Shown: positions 34,659-43,068 of the stretch, one piece after another
How the letters are laid out: each line of letters starts with the position of its first letter
How positions within the stretch are numbered: the first letter of the stretch is position 1
Assembly: GCA_963811605.1 (NCBI GenBank)
Contig: CAWESA010000006.1
Location: forward strand, 1-64,000
Direction: 5' to 3'
DNA length: 64,000 nucleotides
DNA from: CAVQLX01 sp963811605
GTDB lineage: Bacteria; Desulfobacterota; Binatia; DP-6
Translations under genes and position numbers: made by a program
Notes under the pieces: model-generated
The model's database searches: none
Seen by the model: the letters and a program-made list of their open reading frames with translations, nothing else
Told to the model about the DNA's origin: nothing

Positions 34659-35564
34659 TCAGACGGACCAGGTCGTCGGGCGGTCGGGGTCCGGGAGGTA
34701 GACGCAATGCACGCCGGTCCGGATGCGCAGCCGGAGCTCGTCCCCGAGGGCCGGCAACGCGGCGTGCACGCGCTTGAGGGCCGTCCGGATGGCCTGGGTG
34801 ACCGTGGATCGTGCCCGCTCGGCCGCGTCGGCCGCGCGACGATCGCGGCCGCCGAGCCCGACAGCCGCCGCCAGCTGCTCGGTCAGCGCCTCCCGCTCGG
34901 CATGGACCCGCGCCGCCCGGCCGTCGTCTCCGAGCCGTTCGGCCTCCGCGAGCTCGCTCTGCAGGTCGCTGAGCCGTTGCCGGTACGCCGCCTTGGCGGG
35001 AGCGTCGAGAACCTCGACGCCATGGGCCGCCGGCGGCTGCATCCAGCAGCCGGCCGTGGCCAGGTCGAGGACGTGGAACTCCCGTCCGGGATCACGCAGG
35101 AGCCGCGCGATGTAGTGCAGCCCTCGCACGTCGCGGATCCGCCGCACCTCGCCCCGCCAGGCGATGGTCCAGTACTCCCCCTCCGGCTTGAGGACGCCCG
35201 CCGCGCCCGTGGCCGCTCCGCGCTCCTCCGCGCGGCAGACGTCGGGACCCACGTCGGGCGGCGCGGGGGTGCGCCGCGCGAGGGCGTCGACGAGGAAGGC
35301 GAGCTCGGCCAGCGTCTTGGTGAGCAGATGCAGGACGTCCCGCTCGCCGGTCGGCTCGCCGCCACCGGAGGACCTGCGGCTGAGCGCGCCGAGATCGCGG
35401 AGCAGCTGGAGCGTCGGGGCCGACCAGGGCTCGGCGGCGGCGTCGGGCCGCGCCCCCGCCGAGCGTCCCGGCGGCTCGCGACCGTCCTTGCCGCCAGTCG
35501 CGTCGGCCGGCGCGCCAGCCACGGAGGCGCGGTTGCGGTGCGCGTCCGGATCGTTCTCGATCAT
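34659..35564 (-). CDS. Conserved hypothetical protein (GEYWTI...GLGGRDR domain)
   Basis: About 301 residues. After a low-complexity N-terminus it has the block GEYWTIAWRGEVRRIRDVRG then LHYIARLLRDPGREFHVLDL (about residues 130-170). A helical region follows (AKAAYRQRLSDLQSELAEAERLGDDGRAARVHAEREALTEQL), then AVGLGGRDRRAADAAERARSTVTQAIRTALKRV. I recall this as a C-terminal module in large regulators and AAA ATPases of actinobacteria and deltaproteobacteria, and as stand-alone proteins. No biochemical role is known to me. The start is uncertain; the ATG giving MIENDPDAH is preferred over an Arg-rich upstream extension. Confidence 0.65.
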   Translation of the reverse strand: MIENDPDAHRNRASVAGAPADATGGKDGREPPGRSAGARPDAAAEPWSAPTLQLLRDLGALSRRSSGGGEPTGERDVLHLLTKTLAELAFLVDALARRTPAPPDVGPDVCRAEERGAATGAAGVLKPEGEYWTIAWRGEVRRIRDVRGLHYIARLLRDPGREFHVLDLATAGCWMQPPAAHGVEVLDAPAKAAYRQRLSDLQSELAEAERLGDDGRAARVHAEREALTEQLAAAVGLGGRDRRAADAAERARSTVTQAIRTALKRVHAALPALGDELRLRIRTGVHCVYLPDPDRPTTWSV

Positions 35565-35813
35565 GATGGTGCGCGCGTTCCGTGCCCGCGTAGTGGCCGC
35601 GGCGGCCACTCGACGACCGCGGCGGACGGCCAGCCGGCAGAGGCGAAGGCTCGCGATCCCGAGCCCGGCCGCCGACCTGTACATGCGTTCACGGCGATTC
35701 GCTCCCCCGGGGCGCCCCTCGGAGGGCGCACCCCACTACCTGTCTATCCTCCTGGAATGGCTGTGGGAAGTCCAGGGCAATTTGGGCCGCCCCGGTCCGC
35801 GGGCGCCGCGTGC

Positions 35814-37886
35814 CTAGGCGGCGCGGGCGAGCCCGGCCTGCCGCAGCAGCGCGGCGGTGCTGGGCTCGCGGCCGCGGAAGGCCCTGAACACGTCCATGGG
35901 ATCCCGGCTGCCGCCGAGGGCCAGCACCGTGTCGCGGAAGCGCCGGCCGGTGGCGGAGACGGCGGCGGGGTCGTCCAGGCCCGCCTCCTCGAACGCGGAG
36001 AACGCGTCGGCAGACAGCACCTCCGCCCACTTGTAGCTGTAGTACCCCGCCGCGTAGCCGCCGGCGAAGATGTGCGTGAAGCCGCACAGGAAGCGGTCCT
36101 CGGGCAGGGGCGGCAGGACGGTGGTGCGGGCCGCGACGCGCCGCTGGATGTCGAACACCGATTCGTCACCGCCGGGAGCCCAGCGATGATGGAGCTCGAG
36201 GTCCAGGGTGGCGAGGTAGATCTGACGCAGCGTGTCCGAGCCGGCGCGAAAGGTGCGGGCGGCCACCAGCTTGCGGTAGAGCTCCTCGGGCAGGGGCTCT
36301 CCGCCGTCGACGTGGCGGGAGAGGCCGAGCAGCGTCTCGCGGTGATAGCACCAGTTCTCCATGAACTGGCTGGGCAGCTCGACGGCGTCCCACTCGACGT
36401 TGCGGATGCCGGCGGCGAGCGGACGCTCGACGGTCGTCAGCATGTGCTGAAGGCCGTGGCCGAACTCGTGGAAGAGCGTGTGCACCTCGTCGAACGTCAT
36501 GCACGACGGCCGATCGCCGACGGGCGGCACCTGGTTGCAGACCAGGTAGGCGATCGGCAGGCGACCCGGGGCGCGGCCGACACACTCGTCCATCCAGGCG
36601 CCGCCGCGCTTCTCGGCCGGGCGGCTGTACGGGTCGAGATAGAAGGCGGCGACGGGAGTGCCGGCGCCGTCCTCGATGCGGAAGAAACGGACGTCGGGAT
36701 GCCACACGGGCGCTTCGCCGTCGGCGGGTCGCACGCGCACCCCGAAGAGTCTCCCGGCGAGCGCGAAGAGCCCGTCGAGCACGCGTGGCAACGGGAAGTA
36801 GGGGCGCAGCGCCTCGTCGCTGTACGCGAAGCGCTTCTCGCGCAGGCGCTCGGCCCAGAACGCGACGTCCCAGTTGCGGAGCTCGGCCGCCTCGGGCGCG
36901 CCGGCCTCGCGCGCGAGCGTGCGCAGCTCGTCGAGGTCGCGCGTGGCGGCGTCGAACGACGCCTCGCGCAGCTCCTCGAGCAGGCGCGCGACCGCGGGGA
37001 CGTCGGGCGCCATCTTCGTCGCGAGGCTGAGCTCCGCATAGCTGCCGAAGCCGAGGAGCGCCGCCTGCTCGCGGCGCAGGCCGAGAATGCGATCGAGCAG
37101 CGGCGTGTTGTCGTGCTCGCCCGTGCTCGCGCGCGTGACGAAGGCGCGGTAGAGCTGCTCCCGCAGGTCGCGCCGCCGGCCGTGCTGCATGAAGGGCACG
37201 TAGGCCGGCGCGTCCAGCGTGATGCGCCAGGGCCCCGCGTCGGCCGTCGCCCCCTCGTCCCCTGCCTGCCGGGCCGCCTGCGCCGCCAGCTCGAGCAGGC
37301 TCCGTGGCAGCCCGTCGATCTCCTCGCGCGCGCGGAGCGTGAGTGAGAAGGCCTTGGTCGCATCGAGCACGTTGTTGCTGAACCGCGTCGACAGCTCGGC
37401 GAGCTCGGTCTGGATGGTGTTGAAGCGCGCCTGCGCGTGGCCCTCGAGCCCGACGCCGCCCAGCTCCGCGTCGCGCACCAGCGCCTCGACGATGCGGCGC
37501 TGCGCGCCGTCGAGCGTGGCCCACGCGTCCGCGGTCCGGAGCTCCTTCAGGGCCCGGTAGATGGGCTTGCTCTGTCCGAGACGGATGAAGAAGGCGACCA
37601 CCTCCGGCTGCATGGTCGCGTGCGCCTCGCGCAGGGCGTCGCTGTTGCGCACCGCCATGAGGTGGCCGACCGTGCCCCAGGCGAGGCCCAGGCGGTCCGT
37701 GATCCGCGTGATCGGCTCGACGACCGCATCCCACGATGGAGCGGCCCCGGCTTCGAGCCGGTCGAGGTCGAGGCGCACGTGGTGCAGCAGGGCGCGCAGC
37801 GCCGGGACCACGTGCTCGGGCCGGATGTCCTCGAAGTGCGGCGGCGCCTCGGGGTCGAGGAGGGGATTGGGCTCGATGTCGGTCAC
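35814..37886 (-). CDS. prlC: M3-family oligopeptidase (PrlC/OpdA-like)
   Basis: A 690-residue zinc metallopeptidase of family M3, cytoplasmic, degrading short peptides including signal peptides. The zinc motif HEFGH starts at residue 473 (His473, Glu474, His477), with the downstream Glu in FMENWCYH. The N-terminal helical half opens NPLLDPEAPPHFEDIRPEHVVPAL, as in OpdA/PrlC, and the length fits (about 680). The GTG before TDIEPNPLLD is chosen because the longer frame is Arg-rich. It stands alone between the hypothetical gene and the divergent GH13 gene. Confidence 0.9.
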   Translation of the reverse strand: MTDIEPNPLLDPEAPPHFEDIRPEHVVPALRALLHHVRLDLDRLEAGAAPSWDAVVEPITRITDRLGLAWGTVGHLMAVRNSDALREAHATMQPEVVAFFIRLGQSKPIYRALKELRTADAWATLDGAQRRIVEALVRDAELGGVGLEGHAQARFNTIQTELAELSTRFSNNVLDATKAFSLTLRAREEIDGLPRSLLELAAQAARQAGDEGATADAGPWRITLDAPAYVPFMQHGRRRDLREQLYRAFVTRASTGEHDNTPLLDRILGLRREQAALLGFGSYAELSLATKMAPDVPAVARLLEELREASFDAATRDLDELRTLAREAGAPEAAELRNWDVAFWAERLREKRFAYSDEALRPYFPLPRVLDGLFALAGRLFGVRVRPADGEAPVWHPDVRFFRIEDGAGTPVAAFYLDPYSRPAEKRGGAWMDECVGRAPGRLPIAYLVCNQVPPVGDRPSCMTFDEVHTLFHEFGHGLQHMLTTVERPLAAGIRNVEWDAVELPSQFMENWCYHRETLLGLSRHVDGGEPLPEELYRKLVAARTFRAGSDTLRQIYLATLDLELHHRWAPGGDESVFDIQRRVAARTTVLPPLPEDRFLCGFTHIFAGGYAAGYYSYKWAEVLSADAFSAFEEAGLDDPAAVSATGRRFRDTVLALGGSRDPMDVFRAFRGREPSTAALLRQAGLARAA

Positions 37887-38097
37887 GGGGCGGATGTACC
37901 ATCGGCGCCGACCCCGGGCGACCCTTCGCGCGTGCCCGGCACGGGCGAAGCCCACCCCGCCGGCGCCGCGGCGGCACGTTGCGCGACCACCGCTGCCGCT
38001 GTAGCGCGACCGGGCGCTGGTCGACGCGCACGTGCACCTCCTGCCGGATGCCGCACGTCTGCTCGCGCCCTGAGCGCGTTTCGGTGTAGGCGAGCGG

Positions 38098-39630
38098 ATG
38101 CCGTCCGTCCCGTGGTGGCGCTCCGGCGTCGTGTACCAGATCTATCCGCGCTCGTTCGCGGACACGGACGGGGACGGCGTGGGTGATCTCGAGGGCGTCC
38201 GCCAGCACCTCGACCACCTGGTCTGGCTCGGCGTCGACGCGGTCTGGCTGTCGCCCATCTTTCGCTCGCCGATGGCCGATTTCGGCTACGACGTGAGCGA
38301 CTACTGCGACGTCGACCCGCTCTTCGGCTCCCTGGCCGATCTGGACCGGCTGGTGGCCGAGGCCCACGCGCGCGGGGTGCGCGTGCTGCTCGACTGGGTG
38401 CCGAACCACACGTCGGATCGGCACCCGTGGTTCGTCGAGTCGCGGCGGTCGCGCACCAGCTCCCACCGGGACTGGTACGTGTGGCGCGATCCGGCCGGCG
38501 GGGGCGGTCCCCCGAACAACTGGATGGCGGCGTTCCCGCCCGAGACGCGTGCCTGGACGCTCGATCCGGCGACCGGCCAGTACTACCTGCACTGCTTCCT
38601 GCCCTCGCAGCCCGATCTCGACTGGTCGAACCCCGCCGTCGTCGCGGCCATGCACGACGTCCTGCGCTTCTGGCTCGACCGGGGCATCGACGGCTTCCGC
38701 GTCGACGTCGTGCACTGCCTCGGCAAGGACCCGGCGCTGCCTGATGATCCACCCGATCTGGCCGCGCTGCCGCACGCGGCCATCAACGATCACCCCTCGA
38801 CGCACGTCGCGCTCCGTGGGCTGCGCCGTCTCGTCGACACGTATCCCGGAGATCGCATGCTCGTCGGGGAGGTGTTCCAGCTCTTCCAGCCCGACGTCAC
38901 GCGCTACTACGGGCGCGGCGACGAGCTCCACCTGGCGTTCGATCTACCGGCGACCCTGTACACGCCGTGGGAGGCCCGCGCCTGGCGCGAGCGCACGGCG
39001 TCCGTCCTGGCGGCGCACGGCGCCGCGGGGGCGTGGCCGACCGTGGTCCTGTCGAATCACGATACCCCCCGGCATCGCACGCGCCTCGGGTCGGAGGCGC
39101 GCGCGCGTGCGGCGGCGGTCCTCCTGCTCACGTTGCCAGGCACGCCGTTCCTCTACGCCGGCGAGGAGCTCGGCCTGGAGGACGCCTTCGTGGCGCGCGA
39201 GCGCCGCGTCGATCCCGGAGGTCGGGACGGCTGCCGCGCGCCCCTGCCGTGGGACGGATCGCCCCGGCATGGATGGGCCGGCGAGCCATGGCTTCCCTGG
39301 CCGCCCGACGCCGGCGCGCGCTCCCTGGCGACCTTGCGGGACGATCCGTCTTCCATCCTGCACCTCTACCGCCGCTTGCTGGTGGCGAGGCGCTCGTCGC
39401 CCGCGCTGCGCGGTGGCGGCTGGAGCGCGCGCGACGCGCCGCCGGACGTGCTGGCGTACGAGCGCGTTGCCGACACCGACAGGCGGCTCGTGCTGGTGAA
39501 CTTCGGCAGCGCGCCGGCCAGGATCGCAGTCGGGGGACGGGTGGCGGTGGCGAGCGACGGCGCCGGCGAAGGCGACGTCTTTGCAGGCGTGCTCGGGCCG
39601 GATGCGGCCGTGATCCTGCAGCCCGAGTAG
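38098..39630 (+). CDS. GH13 alpha-glucosidase / oligo-1,6-glucosidase-like
   Basis: A 510-residue cytoplasmic alpha-amylase-family enzyme. Catalytic residues by motif: nucleophile Asp203 in GFRVDVVH, acid/base Glu258 in VGEVF, and transition-state Asp322 in SNHDTPR. The N-terminus VVYQIYPRSFADTDGDGVGDLEG and the short C-terminal beta domain match exo-acting alpha-glucosidases (GH13 subfamilies 17/23/30/31) rather than endo-amylases. No signal peptide. It starts at the first ATG, about 210 bases from the divergent peptidase. Likely role: hydrolysis of small alpha-glucosides such as maltose, isomaltose or trehalose-like sugars. Confidence 0.9.
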   Translation: MPSVPWWRSGVVYQIYPRSFADTDGDGVGDLEGVRQHLDHLVWLGVDAVWLSPIFRSPMADFGYDVSDYCDVDPLFGSLADLDRLVAEAHARGVRVLLDWVPNHTSDRHPWFVESRRSRTSSHRDWYVWRDPAGGGGPPNNWMAAFPPETRAWTLDPATGQYYLHCFLPSQPDLDWSNPAVVAAMHDVLRFWLDRGIDGFRVDVVHCLGKDPALPDDPPDLAALPHAAINDHPSTHVALRGLRRLVDTYPGDRMLVGEVFQLFQPDVTRYYGRGDELHLAFDLPATLYTPWEARAWRERTASVLAAHGAAGAWPTVVLSNHDTPRHRTRLGSEARARAAAVLLLTLPGTPFLYAGEELGLEDAFVARERRVDPGGRDGCRAPLPWDGSPRHGWAGEPWLPWPPDAGARSLATLRDDPSSILHLYRRLLVARRSSPALRGGGWSARDAPPDVLAYERVADTDRRLVLVNFGSAPARIAVGGRVAVASDGAGEGDVFAGVLGPDAAVILQPE

Positions 39631-39675
39631 CAGCGCGACGCTGCGGCCGGAGCCCCGGGCGGCGTGTGCGCCGAC

Positions 39676-40587
39676 TCAGCGCCTGACGCCCTGCGCCGCT
39701 AGCCAGTCCTTGATGGTCTTCGTCACCAGCGCCGAAGCGTCCTGCTGCACGAAGTGCCCGGCGCCCGGGACGGTCACGAGCGTCCACGGGGCAGCGAGCC
39801 ACTGCCACGTCCCGTTCAGGCCGGCAGCGAGCAGGAAGGGATCGGCGAGGCCGTGAATCTGCAGCACCGGCGCCTGCACGATCGGGAACTCGACGTCGGC
39901 GTACGGGGCTCTCGGATAGTTTCGCCGGTAGTAGTTCAGCATGGCCGTGAAGTCCGAGCGACGGAACGCGTCGACGTAGCGCGCCCGCGCGGCGGGATCG
40001 ACGACCCAGGCCGCGAGGCCTTCGGCGGTCAGGCTGCGCTCCGCGCCCGCGACCTGGAACACGCGTGCGTACGAGCTGCTCGCCTGCTGCTGGGGATTGG
40101 TGCGCAGCTCGCGCAGGAGGCATCGGGGATGCGGCAGGTTCAGGATGACGAGCCGCTCGGTCATGGACGGGTAGAACATGGCGAACGTCCACGCCACCGC
40201 GCCGCCCCAGTCGTGCCCGACGACGACGGCCTTGTCCGCGCCGACGTCGCGGATCACCGCCGCCACGTCGCTCGCCAGCGTCGCGAGGTCGTACGCCTCG
40301 ACGCCCGCCGGCTTGTCGCTCAGGTTGTAGCCGCGCTGGTCGATGGCGACGACCCGGTAGCGGCGCGACAGCGCCGCCATCTGATCGCGCCACGTGTACC
40401 AGAAGTCCGGAAAGCCGTGGATCATGACGATCAGCGGCCCCCGGCGGCCGAGCGCGGCGTAGTGGATGGTGACGCCGCCGTTGTCGGCATAGCCGTCGCG
40501 GACCCGGTCGTAGACGTCACGCGGCGCGCCGTGGACGGATGCGGCGAGGCCCGTGAGCAGGAGCACGAGCGAGCAGAGACGGGTCAT
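39676..40587 (-). CDS. Exported alpha/beta hydrolase (epoxide hydrolase-like)
   Basis: A 303-residue exported hydrolase with signal peptide MTRLCSLVLLLTGLAASVHG. Motifs: oxyanion HGFPDFWYTWR (residues 58-68), nucleophile Asp126 in VGHDWGGA, an acid in HGLADPFLL and His in GAGHFVQQD. HGFPxxWYxW plus GHDWG is the classic epoxide-hydrolase signature; haloacetate dehalogenases share it, so the leaving group is not certain. It is convergent with the GH13 gene. Together with the dehalogenase and GSTs it adds to a xenobiotic-type enzyme set. Confidence 0.82.
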   Translation of the reverse strand: MTRLCSLVLLLTGLAASVHGAPRDVYDRVRDGYADNGGVTIHYAALGRRGPLIVMIHGFPDFWYTWRDQMAALSRRYRVVAIDQRGYNLSDKPAGVEAYDLATLASDVAAVIRDVGADKAVVVGHDWGGAVAWTFAMFYPSMTERLVILNLPHPRCLLRELRTNPQQQASSSYARVFQVAGAERSLTAEGLAAWVVDPAARARYVDAFRRSDFTAMLNYYRRNYPRAPYADVEFPIVQAPVLQIHGLADPFLLAAGLNGTWQWLAAPWTLVTVPGAGHFVQQDASALVTKTIKDWLAAQGVRR

Positions 40588-40689
40588 GGCGGCGCGCTAC
40601 CACGGCGGATGCCCGTCCGTCTGCCGGCGCGAGCCGGGGGGCGTGTGCGCCGGGCCGATCGGCCGTCCGGGCCGCCGAACGGCAGCGGG

Positions 40690-41811
40690 TCAGCCGATCG
40701 CGCCGGCCTCCGCCAGCCGGTCGACCTCGTCGCCCGACAGGCCGTACTCCGCGAGCACGGCGCGGGTGTGCTCGCCGACCCTGGGCAGGGGACGCGACCC
40801 GTCGCCGGGGGTCCGCAGCAGCCGCGGGGCCGGGGCCGGCTCCCGCTTGCCCTGCGGGTCGGCGATGAGGAGTCCGCGCGCACGATTGTGGGGATGCTCG
40901 TGCGCCTCGCCGAGCGACAGGATCGGCGCCACGCAGGCGTCGGTGCCGTCGAAGACGGCGCACCACTCGGCACGCGTGCGGCTCGCGAACAGCTCGGCGA
41001 AGCGCGCCGCCGTGCCCGGCCACGACGCCTGATCCATCTGCGCCGGCATGCTGGCGGCGTCGAGGCCCAGCCCCTCGAGGAGCGCGGCGTAGAACTGCGG
41101 CTCGATGGCCCCGACCGACATGTACGCGCCGTCCTTGGTCCGGTAGGTGTCGTAGAAGGGCGCGCCCGTGTCGAGCAGGTTGGTGCCGCGCTCGTCGCGC
41201 CACATGCCGGAGTTGCGGAACTTGTAGACGAAGGTCGCGATGTAGGCGGCGCCGTCGACCATGGCCGCGTCGACCACCTGGCCCCGCCCGGAGTGCGCGC
41301 GCTCGAGCAGCGCGAGACACACGCCGAGCGCGCACAGCATCCCGCCGCCCGCGAAATCGCCGAGCAGGTTGACCGGCGGCACCGGCTTCTCGCCCTTGCG
41401 GCCGAGGAGCGAGAGGGCGCCGGAGATGGCGATGTAGTTGATGTCGTGCCCGGCCATCGCGGCGTACGGCCCGTCCTGTCCGAACCCGGTGAGACGGGCG
41501 TAGACGAGACGCGGATTGCGGGCGCACGCGACGTCCGGACCGAGACCGAGGCGTTCCATGACGCCCGGCCGGTACGGCTCCAGCAGCACGTCGGCGCGCT
41601 CGACGAGCCGGAGCACCGTCTCGACACCCTCGGGACTCTTCAGGTTGACGGCGACCGATCGCTTGCCCCGCGCCAGCTGGTCGACCGACCCGGCGCCGAC
41701 CCGATCGACGCGGACGACGTCGGCGCCGAAGTCGGCCAGGATCATCCCGCAGAACGGCGCGGGGGCCAGCCCGGCCATCTCGACGACGCGAGTTCCCTCG
41801 AGAGCGCTCAT
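40690..41811 (-). CDS. Class III CoA-transferase family (2-methylacyl-CoA racemase-like)
   Basis: A 373-residue CaiB/BaiF-family enzyme closest in pattern to alpha-methylacyl-CoA racemase, which interconverts 2R and 2S methyl-branched acyl-CoAs before beta-oxidation of branched lipids or sterol side chains. It has the racemase catalytic pair His122 (MAGHDINYIAISG) and Asp152 (NLLGDFAGGGM). The opening LEGTRVVEMAGLAPAPFCGMILADFGADVVRVDR is also typical. A true CoA-transferase would carry Asp in place of the His/Asp pair arrangement. It is divergent from the second extended GST; the shared spacer carries a TGCA-N7-TGCA element. Confidence 0.88.
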   Translation of the reverse strand: MSALEGTRVVEMAGLAPAPFCGMILADFGADVVRVDRVGAGSVDQLARGKRSVAVNLKSPEGVETVLRLVERADVLLEPYRPGVMERLGLGPDVACARNPRLVYARLTGFGQDGPYAAMAGHDINYIAISGALSLLGRKGEKPVPPVNLLGDFAGGGMLCALGVCLALLERAHSGRGQVVDAAMVDGAAYIATFVYKFRNSGMWRDERGTNLLDTGAPFYDTYRTKDGAYMSVGAIEPQFYAALLEGLGLDAASMPAQMDQASWPGTAARFAELFASRTRAEWCAVFDGTDACVAPILSLGEAHEHPHNRARGLLIADPQGKREPAPAPRLLRTPGDGSRPLPRVGEHTRAVLAEYGLSGDEVDRLAEAGAIG

Positions 41812-41885
41812 GCGCCGCCATCCCTAACGGAGACCGCGCGACCAACTCAAGCGGAGCGGGCCGGCCGGCTGTCCGACGCGGTTAT

Positions 41886-41900
41886 TGCACCACGAGTGCA
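41886..41900. promoter_or_regulatory. TGCA-N7-TGCA candidate operator (racemase / extended GST)
   Basis: TGCA-ccacgag-TGCA lies in the 108-base space between the divergent racemase-like and extended-GST genes, 20 bases before the GST start and 75 bases before the racemase start. It reads ATTGCAC...GTGCACAAT with its flanks, giving an extended imperfect dyad. It could control both genes. Confidence 0.5.
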
Positions 41901-41919
41901 CAATCAGGTATCGCCGCGC

Positions 41920-43014
41920 ATGGCCGACTCCCCGCGTCCGTTCCGGTTCTACGCCGCCGAGATGTCCTACTTCTCGGGCAAGGTCCGTCCGGCCCTGCGC
42001 GCCAAGCGGGTGCCGTTCGACGAGATCCTGCCCACGACACGGGCATACCGCGAGGTCATCGTCCCCCGGACGGGCCTCGCCATGATCCCCACGATCGTGA
42101 CGCCCGAGGACGAGACCTGGCAGGACACGAGCGACATCCTCGACGCCCTGGAGGCACGCTTCCCGGAGCCCGCCCTCTACCCGGCGACGCCCGTGCAGCG
42201 CCTGTCGTCCTTCCTGATCGAGCTGTACGCGGACGAGTTCCTGATCCTGCCCGGGCTGCACTACCGCTGGAGCACCGCGGAGGGCGAGACGCGGGCCCGC
42301 CAGGAGTTCGCGATCATGACCGCGGATCCGCCGCGCGCCGACAAGTTCGCCAGCGCGGTCCGCATGTTCACGAGGGTGGTGGGCGTGCAGGAGGACACGA
42401 TCCCCGCCATCGAGGCGCATACCCACGACCTGCTCGCGGCGCTCGAGGCGCACTTCGCCGAGCATGCGTTCCTGCTGGGTGAACGGCCATCTCTCGCCGA
42501 CTGCGGGCTCATGGGCCCGTTCTACGGGCACTTCTACCTCGACCTCGTTCCCGGCGCCCTGCTGCGCGCGACGGCGCCGCGCACGTGTCACTGGATCGAG
42601 CGCATGAACCATCCCGATCCGGATTCCTTCGGCGCCTGGCTGCCGGACGATACGCTGGCGCCGACGCTGCGCCCGATCCTCGACCTGGTGGGTCGCGACG
42701 CCGCACCGCTGATCCTCGACACGGTGCGCGCGTTCGAGGACTGGGCCGACGGCCAGCAGCCCTCGGACGACGAGCTGCCGCGCGGGGTCGGCATGCACCG
42801 CGCGCGCCTGCGGGGCGTCGGATTCGAGCGCTTCACCGTGTCGTACACGCTGTGGATGCTGCAGCGCCTCGAGGCAGCGCACGCCGCGCTCGACGACACC
42901 GGCCGTGCGGCCGTGGCGGCCGCGCTCGCGGGGACCGGTGGCGAGTCGCTGCTCGCCTACGCGCCGCGGCATCGGGTGGTGCGGCGGCCGTACCGGCTCT
43001 TCCTCGAGCGCTAG
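41920..43014 (+). CDS. Extended glutathione S-transferase-like protein (364 aa)
   Basis: A GST-fold protein with an N-terminal thioredoxin-like domain (AEMSYFSGKVRPALRAKRVPFDEIL, MIPTIVTPEDETWQDTSDILDALE) and a helical domain with AFLLGERPSLADCGLMGPFYGHFYLDLVPG. It then has an extra C-terminal region of more than 100 residues with WMLQRLEAAHAAL near the end. Plan and length parallel the 332-residue protein at 28.1 kb (HYRW in the middle of both), so the two are probably paralogues. The first-domain active-site position carries Ser/Tyr (MSYFSG). It is preceded by a TGCA-N7-TGCA element and followed 54 bases later by the sulfatase. Confidence 0.8.
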   Translation: MADSPRPFRFYAAEMSYFSGKVRPALRAKRVPFDEILPTTRAYREVIVPRTGLAMIPTIVTPEDETWQDTSDILDALEARFPEPALYPATPVQRLSSFLIELYADEFLILPGLHYRWSTAEGETRARQEFAIMTADPPRADKFASAVRMFTRVVGVQEDTIPAIEAHTHDLLAALEAHFAEHAFLLGERPSLADCGLMGPFYGHFYLDLVPGALLRATAPRTCHWIERMNHPDPDSFGAWLPDDTLAPTLRPILDLVGRDAAPLILDTVRAFEDWADGQQPSDDELPRGVGMHRARLRGVGFERFTVSYTLWMLQRLEAAHAALDDTGRAAVAAALAGTGGESLLAYAPRHRVVRRPYRLFLER

Positions 43015-43032
43015 GAGCGGCCGCGAACTTCT

Positions 43033-43047
43033 TGCAGTAGAAGTGCA
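43033..43047. promoter_or_regulatory. TGCA-N7-TGCA candidate operator (sulfatase operon)
   Basis: TGCA-gtagaag-TGCA falls in the short gap between the extended-GST stop and the sulfatase start, 21 bases before the chosen ATG. Both this copy and the 41.9 kb copy have the form TTGCA-N6-GTGCA, the closest pair among the four. A site here suggests the sulfatase can be controlled separately from the GST gene. Confidence 0.5.
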
Positions 43048-43068
43048 TATAGGACTATGGTCCCGGCC

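Noticed and set aside
38008..38072. Short frame reading ALVDAHVHLLPD, like the start of an amidohydrolase
   Set aside because: Only about 20 residues between two stops; too short to call even a pseudogene.
39754..41919. Very long plus-strand extension upstream of the second extended GST
   Set aside because: It is antisense to the epoxide-hydrolase-like and racemase genes; the real GST starts at 41,920.
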